From: Xanthoparmelia taractica
Taxonomy: Eukaryota > Ascomycota > Lecanoromycetes > Lecanorales > Parmeliaceae
NCBI GenBank assembly: GCA_033085395.1
Contig: JANQBS010000166.1
Coordinates: 26,646-90,645, forward strand
DNA length: 64,000 nucleotides
Reading direction: 5' to 3'
Shown here in pieces: positions 57,226 through 64,000 of the stretch. How positions within the stretch are numbered: the stretch's first letter is position 1; the number at the start of each line of letters is the position of its first letter. Made by a program: the position numbers and the translations under genes. Under the pieces are notes generated by a model, which made no database searches, was not told where the DNA came from, and saw only the letters and a list, made by a program, of their open reading frames with translations.

Positions 57226-58852
57226 TCAGAGGCGACTGCCTGAGCCCCGCTTGGACGAACAGCGACCAGATAGCAACGCGTTTTTCTCCAAAACCTTAGA
57301 GCAACTCTCAAAAACATCAAACCTGGAATTTTTAGAGTCATAGATACTCTACCGTTGAAAGAAATACTCACCCATAATCGTGCACAGTCCGTTCGAAGAA
57401 GCATCCTGGCACTGCTGCAGTAGTGTCAGCATCAACGCAGATCCAGAAGGGAAGACGTTATTCACAAGAACCCGGCGGATCCGCATAATGCAACAACTCC
57501 TCTCCTACACCCTCTTCCTTCCCAGTCCTGACTCTAGACAGAATCTGCGCCCTTGAAGCCCGTAACCTTCTTACCTTGTCGAACATGTCGAGGCTGAGTG
57601 TTATTCCCTCGTCTATGTGAATGTTGTTGAATATATATCCAAGGGCGCCAGCATCCTCAAGGGCTTGATTGGCGCCTTGACCACCGAAAGGTTGCATCTA
57701 ATCGATATCAGCGACGTAAGATATTTCTTAAAGCAGGTAGGCTTAAAGGATGTGCGGCATCGCCGATCAGAAGAATCTTGCCATGAGACCACTTTGAGAG
57801 AGGGTCGTGCATTAAAAAAGGCCAGATGGTGACTTCTGTAGCTTTCCTGATCTCGTTATCAGAGATCAAAAGCAAGATATAATTGAGTGAGACGTACTCT
57901 ATGATGCGACTAACGTCGGGATGGAAATGGGCATACTCTTGTAGCATCAACTCCTTACATTCTGTATTCCAGGAAGGAGCGTATCAGCCTTTCATCCCTA
58001 GGTACGTTTATTAGAACTTGTCGGTATACCTTTAGTTTGATCAGCGTCGGAGCGAGATATATGGACTCCAACGACACTGCGTACGTCCCCTCTAGGCTGT
58101 ATCAGTATCCATGTTCCAACTAAGCTCGTAGACAAGATAACTACCCACCCTTGACAGTCATACCAAATGATATGCCGAGGTCCGTCCAATTCAGCAGGGT
58201 CAGCCAAAATTGTTGGACCCTTGCAATTCAGTCTGAGGTCACTTTTGAGCTGTGAATCATCTTGAATGTCCTTGGTCGGGATCATACATCGAAAGATGTT
58301 CAATCCGGTGGCTGTGGCCTTGGGGGCTTCAGGCCCAAGCACGGCACTTTTCAGCACTGATTTCACCCCATCGGCCGCCACGATCAAATCTGCCTTCCTT
58401 GTACTTCCGTCCGCCAGTCGAACTGTGCCCTCTTCCGCGTTCGCTCCAACAACAGTCGAATTCAGCAGCAGCTTCACTTTGGGCCCATCATCACTATCAT
58501 CAACGGTAGCCAAGCGCAACAGCTCATTATGCAGATTGACCCGGTGGACTGTCATGAGTGGTGCGCCATACCGCGAGTCTGCATCGTCAAGGTCGAGACT
58601 AGCTATTTTGTCCAAGCTCAGTCCATCAAAAGTATCCCAATTGGTGACACGGCACCCACGTGCTTTTCCAAAGTCGAACCCCAGTCTAGAGAGTACACGT
58701 GTGCCGTTCGGTGAGAGCAGCAGCGCCGCACCTACTTCCGCGGCGAATTTTGATTTTTCCAGAATTGTAACTGAGTGGCCCGCTTGGCGCAGAGCAACAG
58801 CGGCGCAGAGGCCAGCTATGCCCGCGCCAACGACGATGATATCCATCGACAT
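57226..58852 (-). pseudogene. FAD-dependent monooxygenase (salicylate-hydroxylase-like) with a mutated splice donor
   Basis: Exons (complement): 57226..57322, 57372..57414, 57466..57697, 57747..57846, 57898..57961, 58030..58091 and 58149..58852; 433 residues, normal for the family. Introns are 49-68 nt and in frame. 'IIVVGAGIAGLCAAVALRQAGHSVTILEK' is the FAD-binding GxGxxG fold, 'LIVAADGVKS' the DG motif, 'ILLIGDAAHP' the GD motif, then 'PFGGQGANQALEDAGALG' and 'RRLRASRAQILSRVRTGKE'. The substrate is probably a small aromatic. Between GDAAHP and PFGGQG the family-matching join requires an intron 57698-57746 that ends GATTAG and has a GCTGAT branch. Its donor reads TTAAGC instead of GTAAGC (A at 57746 on the plus strand). 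If unspliced, translation stops 12 codons later and loses the C-terminal third. All other splice sites look sound. Confidence 0.75.
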
Positions 58853-60907
58853 GGAGTTCCCTTGCCAAAGTTTATGCTGCTGCTAATGACTTGGTAAGTG
58901 AAGAGAAAAAACCTTTTTCCTGCAGACAAGTGTCAGGGAGGCTATCTACGCTAATGCGGTATTCGCTCATCATGCAGCTTAGACTATCAGGGTTCTATGA
59001 CGCGTTAGACTTATGCTCCTTAACGTGCTTAAGCGTCTTGGCCCTATGGAGTATTTGGATACAATTCAAAGACTTGCAAAGGAAATTAACTGCATGCGGA
59101 ATTCTAGAAGTACATCTGTCTTCGTCGAACTTGTCGCTTTGAGCTCGATGCACGTAAACCCCACGCGAACCCAGGAGATCCCGCTGTATTCCGTCGCCCC
59201 GCATGCGACGTAGCTATTGTACCGATGTATATTGGCTGAAGCTCATTTTGAAAAACTCCGAAATGCCTTCCTTGGTGGGGTTAGTGATGGCAATAAACCG
59301 TTCGGCCTCATTGACAGTAGGGTTGCTAAAGCCCGCGGTCTGGTGCGCGAGACCTAGTCAAGACTTTCTTCTAGGAATGTGGTACTTAAGATTGCAAAAG
59401 GATCCAGGTTGGATTTGCAATACCAGGTGTTTGCTCTGCTTTAGTACCCGATACCATGGTATCGGCTGGGTTGTTGTTTTTCTGCGCGGCAACTTCTCCA
59501 TGCGACCAAATTAGTGATGACGCTACTATTATCTTGGCTTGGTGCCGGTACTCGATTGTATTTAGTAGTGACTGACTGCCATCGAGTCCAGGAACTGTGA
59601 ACTGGCTCTAACGCTCTGCTACAGATGGAAGCATGTGCATACGTCGATGACTTTGGGAGTCTTTTTGTGAGGCGAGCCAGACACGGTGTTGGTGATCTGC
59701 ACACAGTTCTTCCCTCTGATTGGTGGGGTAAAGCAATCAGAATGGTAGCTGGATGTGGTGACAAATCTTCGAAACCCGGAATCACTCCCACCTAGCCGCG
59801 AAAAAACTTACTCCCCCTGGAAATGTTGACTAATGGAAGGATTCGAGGATGAATCGGTCACATAAAATATTCAGGCCCACCTGACATATGTATGTAACAA
59901 CGTGTATTGTTGGAAAAACATACTGCCAAGCGTTTATATTTTAACTCACAAGTCGCACCGAATGGAGTTTTTAGTATTCCGCGGACTTATCTATATCTTT
60001 CCAAGATGAGCGTCGTTCCCAAGATAAGCTCCCCATCTGAAAAACACGTCAAATACTCTCGGGACAGCCCAACAGGGAACGCATCTAGACGTCCGAAGGG
60101 TGAACACACCTTGACAGAGGCGATGCGCTGTCCTTCGATTGTCAGGTCAAACTGACCCTCGCAACTTGTGAGGGCTGCTCTACCACAAGAGCAAAATGTG
60201 TACATCTTCCCATCCTTAATATCTTTTTATTGAGGTCTCTGATCTTGATCTCGTCATTGGCTGAGAGGCGTTGCTATCCGCTTTTTGTTGACTCTAATGC
60301 CTTGGCGTTCCACTTGGCTTGCATAGGACATATGCCAAGCCTGTGACAAGTTGTGTATTGTTGACCGACATGGACGTGCCGGATTCATGGTTGAGCGTGA
60401 TCTCAGCCCATTCATTGTGCCCAAAGGTGATCATGCATTGGAGTCGGCGGCATAACCGAATTGGAGGATGCAAAAGAGAGGAACGTTGATTTAGGGTACC
60501 CAAGTATACGAGACTCCAAGAAGATGCTGAATTATGAACTGCTAGAAAGAAGCGCACGAACGAGGCAAAGACGAGTCTCTTTCCACGCCTCATCCTAGCA
60601 ATGCCAACGCCCATACCGCTAGCATAGGAAGACCATTGAGCTTCCTTTGGTATTTTAGATACAATAGCGTACAGCGTGGACGCACTTGGTTGCCTTCTTA
60701 CTTCTTGATCAAAGCATTGTGATGACCAGTAGTCGTAGCTCTTTAAACGTCTCGGTAAGACGCACTAGCGCACTACCAAAGACTCCTGCCAAGGGTTGTC
60801 GTACGATTGTGCCGGACTTACTACCAACATCGACATTGGAAAACTCTGGCAGACTTCAGACTTGATATGCTGTCTACGTCCAGTCAACAGCTCCGGATCG
60901 CGGTTGT

Positions 60908-60965
60908 ACAGCTCGGCCGGGGTAAGACAGCTCGGCCGCGGTAGGAATTAGTTCAGCCGGGGTAG
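60908..60965. repeat. Triple direct repeat around CAGCTCGGCCGSGGTA
   Basis: Copies start at 60908, 60927 and 60952. The first two share ACAGCTCGGCCG, and the third is a shortened CAGCCGGGGTAG. Unit spacing is 19-25 bp. Confidence 0.55.
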
Positions 60966-61109
60966 AAGTTTTGCATAAGCGGAGCATATCAATTCCTATC
61001 CCGCATAAGGTCTTTGCATTTGCTGAGTACATCCCAAAAGTGGGTTTTCACATATGCTTCGCATATGCCTTACATGACGATTTAAGCCAGGCCTTAGGAC
61101 CAGCTCGTC

Positions 61110-61187
61110 GGTGGCACTTTCCCAGAGATTGCTAATAATCTAATGCATATGTCCAGCATATGCCTAATAGACCAAGAAAGTGCCGCC
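61110..61187. repeat. Short foldback element with 12-bp arms
   Basis: GGTGGCACTTTC (61110-61121) and GAAAGTGCCGCC (61176-61187) are inverted copies with one mismatch. Between them is a GCATATG...GCATATG repeat. It may be a remnant of a small inverted-repeat element. Confidence 0.4.
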
Positions 61188-62627
61188 CAGAAGTCAAGTA
61201 TATACCTTTTAGGCTCTCAGATGGAAAGGCGGCTACCGGCTGCTGGGGAACGCCGGACCTGAACCTTGGCGCTCTAACTAAGCATGATACAACAGATGAT
61301 TAGGCACGAGAAGTCCTGAGGGTAGAAGATGATGAATTCTATGGAGGATCTCAAGCCAGAAAAGCTACTTAACTTACTAATCTACTGATCTATGACGTAT
61401 ATAGAAGGCACACCTTACTAACTACTTCTATAGAATTAGTACGAGCCCCGCGAGCTAATTATCTAACTTCTAGCACTATTCTAGTAGTAGACTAATAGCT
61501 TTCTAGTACTTAATAAGTATAAGCGAACGTAGTAATTTAATAGAAAGAACTATTTAAATAGTAGATACGAGATCGAATAAAGAATAAGATACTAGAATAA
61601 TAAGATTCTAGCTTATTACTTAGATAGATTAAGAATCTTACTATAACGTAATCGAATAGTCTATTAAGATAATAGAAATAAGAAATTCTCTAGACTTATT
61701 AAATACTCGAAATAAATAAAAATAAGCTTAAAATAATTACTATAGAACTTTACTCTAATATATCGTCTATTAAGTTAATATAAGCTATATAATAACTAAT
61801 ATTTCAATCTATATTTATATATAATAGATATATCTCTTTATTAGAATTATAATAATATAATTTAATATACTACTTACTTAATATTTTTATTATATATTAA
61901 AGCTATCTTCTATTTCTACTTCTTATTAATGTTACGAACGAATGGACGTGTAGTGGGATTGACTGCTTCCATTGTTCAAATATGCTACGAATGCTCTGAA
62001 AACTCTTCTCCGGAGCAACATTGATCCACACCGGCTTGGCATTCGGAGAGCAGATACCAAAACCGTGACAATTAATCTTATAAATAATATTCTAAAGATT
62101 CGTTTTATATTGAAAATAAATAATAATTTATTTCGCGTATTATATTAAATTTATTAGAGATTTCGTCTAGCTTCTTAAATCTCGATTTAAAAGTATTAGT
62201 AATAAAATAAATATAGACGTAGTAGACTAGACTAATTCGAATAATATATTAGAAGATAACAATACTAGATATCTAATAATTCTTTAATTAATACTTAAAG
62301 TACTCTTAAAAATATATATATCTTAATCTATTTTATCTTCTTTCTATAGTATTTACTCTAATAATTTACTAGATAACTCTACTATTCTAATAGACTTAGA
62401 AGTATTAAAAGAATAGAAGTTAATAGCTATATCTTTAAATTTTAAAATATCTTAAAATACGTTATTATGTAAGTAATAGTCGAAATCTACGTAAAATATT
62501 TATAACTTACGATATATAATAAAGAATAACCTTAAATACTAGAGAATATCTTTAATATTTATTATTCTAATAGCGAAAGAGATAATAAATTTTATAATAT
62601 AGTAAACTAGACTTAGAATATAAGTAG

Positions 62628-62901
62628 TACGGGTTGGAAAGGTGTGGTATCTGTTGAACATAGTCGTTTTCAACTTTTTTTCAACTTTTTTTAAAAATTA
62701 TATCTTTTTAATCTATTTATAGAATTTTATAATTACATAAGCGTTCGCTTAAGCTTTTTACGTATTTTTAGAATATAAAAAATATTACGTAATATGTTTA
62801 TTAAAAACCCAATGGGAGTATGGGATATCCTATACTTTTCGATATGGTATTCGAAAAACTAGTCCCATATTATTAAATATACCACACCTTTCCGACCCGT
62901 A
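62628..62901. mobile_element. MITE-like element with about 23-bp terminal inverted repeats
   Basis: The left end (62628-62650, beginning TACGGGTTGGAAAGG) and the right end (62879-62901, ending CCTTTCCGACCCGTA) are inverted copies over 23 bp with one mismatch. Both outermost dinucleotides are TA, fitting a TA target duplication of the Tc1/mariner type; the element proper is then about 270 bp. It has no coding capacity. The interior is AT-rich, with a second imperfect inverted pair (TGGGAT/AGTCCCAT region). The ends keep GC bases that the surrounding block has lost, so it may have inserted after RIP or escaped it. Confidence 0.65.
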
Positions 62902-63566
62902 TATCTAATAACTATAAATATCTTTATATGAATTAGATTTCAAAAAGTACGTAAGCGACTTATAGTCTATATATATTATAGTAGAGATAAAAGAATACTT
63001 ATATAGATAATTATATTTTATTATAAATTTAACTATAATATATAATTCTCGCTTATAGATAAAATATCTTCGCTAAGTATTATTAAATAGAAAGAAATTA
63101 TAGATAATTAATACTTCGATAAATACTTCTTTAAAGCTAGAAACGTTAGTCGTAGCGAGATTCCGAAACTAAATTATAGTAAGACCTATAGTATAATTTA
63201 ATATATCGATATAGAAATAGGCTAATAGTAAGAGACTAATACTATATATAATAGATCTAGTAGAGTATTAAATTTTAATAATACTTATTCGATTTCTAAA
63301 TTAGCTAACTATTCTAATGGACTAGCGTATTCTTATTATTCTTTTATCTCTCGTTCTAGAGTCTTAATTCAAGAACATCTAAAAGATATTTATAATTAAG
63401 AAAACTCTCGCAAGTTAGGTCAACGAAAAAAGAACTTCAAAAATAATCCATAAAAAATCAACGTTCTTTGTTAAAGATTCTTTGAACCTAATCCTAGAAA
63501 AGAGTACTTTAGAGCGAATTCTATAAAGACTAGTCCTAATAATATTTCTATAAGGTCTAGGGTTGA

Positions 63567-63943
63567 GAGATCTCGACGAGAGAATTTTTCGAGTTCTTCT
63601 CAAGACGAAAACGATAAGTTCAATCTTCTCCAAGGTATATATCTATTAATTTTAAAGTTATTAACTCTATTCTTAACTCTATTTTTTATTACAATCTTAA
63701 TCTTAAGTCTAAGGATAATACTAAACTTTATTATAGACTCTAGAAATCGAAAGAGATCTCGAAATTAAAATGTATCTTTCTCTTAAGATATATACTTATT
63801 TTCTTATTAAATAATACTTTATATAGTTCTATTTCTATAGTACTAGTATACTAATTATTATATAGAATCTAGAAATCGACGAAAGAGATCTCGACTTGCT
63901 TCTCACCAATCGAGTGCTATTGCCAAGGTATATACTTATTTTT
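63567..63943. repeat. Three diverged direct copies of a roughly 55-80 bp unit
   Basis: Units start with GAGATCTCGA at 63567, 63753 and 63885 and end near AAGGTATATA (or AAGATATATA in copy 2) at about 63648, 63805 and 63943. Copy 2 has lost its C/G bases most; copies 1 and 3 keep more. Confidence 0.45.
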
Positions 63944-64000
63944 CTATTATTATATCTAGTTTTCTCTTCTTTTATTCTATTTACTTACTATTATATAGAA

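Larger units (their letters stand above)
58853..61370. other. Intergenic region leading into repeats
   Basis: Bases 58853-60890 hold no recognised gene; frames at 59203-59514, 59441-59791 and 60294-60614 lack family features. From about 60900 short repeats and palindromes appear, and base composition drops toward the AT-rich block after about 61370. Confidence 0.45.
61370..64000. other. Extremely AT-rich, TA-dense block (RIP-like), runs off the window
   Basis: From about 61370 composition falls sharply. TpA steps, TAG/TAA in every frame and runs of TATA/ATTA dominate, while CpA and TpG become rare, the look of heavily RIP-mutated repeats in Pezizomycotina. No gene survives. Islands of normal composition occur at about 61928-62075 and at the ends of the inverted-repeat element near 62630 and 62900. 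The parent element cannot be recognised. I judged composition by eye, not by calculation. Confidence 0.75.

Noticed and set aside
63415..63633. 72-codon minus-strand frame in the AT-rich block
   Set aside because: It is surrounded by RIP-like sequence and overlaps a direct-repeat copy; composition is Ile/Leu/Arg/Ser-biased as expected of AT-rich noise.
1..64000. tRNA, rRNA, CRISPR or bacterial operon signals
   Set aside because: I scanned for T-loop-like GGTTCRA stretches, rRNA-like cores and regular spacer repeats and saw none. Spliceosomal introns show the DNA is eukaryotic.

Overview
This is 64 kb of filamentous-fungal (Pezizomycotina-type) genomic DNA. Genes are split by short GT-AG introns, mostly 49-95 nt. 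Gene types are typical ascomycete: NmrA-like, TPR-SET, sedolisin, BYS1, KP4-like, GH128 and LaeA/UMTA-like methyltransferase. The last 2.6 kb is an extremely AT-rich, TA-dense block of the kind left by repeat-induced point mutation (RIP). A Dothideomycete is my best guess, but nothing here proves the class. I saw no tRNA, rRNA or CRISPR. All exon coordinates are my own reconstructions from splice signals, reading frame and family resemblance.

Layout. 1-2.7 kb: the 3' two thirds or so of a large beta-propeller-like protein, cut by the window edge. 4.1-5.2 kb: SAM methyltransferase (-). 7.2-7.9 kb: secreted RNase T1-like protein (-). 9.2-10.0 kb: DUF3632-like protein (+). 11.3-11.9 kb: secreted four-cysteine protein (+). 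13.3-14.7 kb: AIM6-like phosphodiesterase (+). 15.8-16.9 kb: NmrA-like protein (+), tail to tail with a damaged TPR-SET gene (16.8-18.9 kb, -). 19.4-20.5 kb: ankyrin protein (-). 21.6-22.7 kb: Cys/His-rich small protein and a membrane-protein fragment (-). 25.5-26.2 kb: BYS1-domain secreted protein (+). 28.1-28.9 kb: GH128-like glucanase (+). 30.0-30.5 kb: secreted unknown (+). 32.1-32.8 kb: beta-carbonic anhydrase (+). 33.4-36.7 kb: Argonaute with three in-frame UAG codons (-). 38.0-40.2 kb: sedolisin-type S53 peptidase (-). 43.8-44.5 kb: KP4-like gene (+). 44.5-50.8 kb: gene-poor. 50.8-52.2 kb: PEP-mutase/isocitrate-lyase family protein (-). 54.6-55.5 kb: DUF1275 membrane protein (+). 57.2-58.9 kb: FAD monooxygenase with a broken splice donor (-). 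60.9-64 kb: repeats, then the AT-rich block, which contains a MITE-like inverted-repeat element.

Themes. Gene density is low for a fungus, and no biosynthetic cluster or operon-like unit is evident. Two patterns stand out. First, six secreted proteins (RNase, KP4-like, BYS1, S53 peptidase and two unknowns) are scattered among spacers, as in accessory or effector-rich compartments. Second, many genes carry lesions: Argonaute (three UAGs, each one C-to-T step from CAG), TPR-SET (three frame breaks), monooxygenase (GT donor now TT), methyltransferase (N-terminal frame break and a 32-nt intron) and KP4-like (23-nt intron and an unresolved junction). The Argonaute is the most interesting. It is either a RIP-silenced duplicate or a candidate for mRNA-level stop-codon correction.
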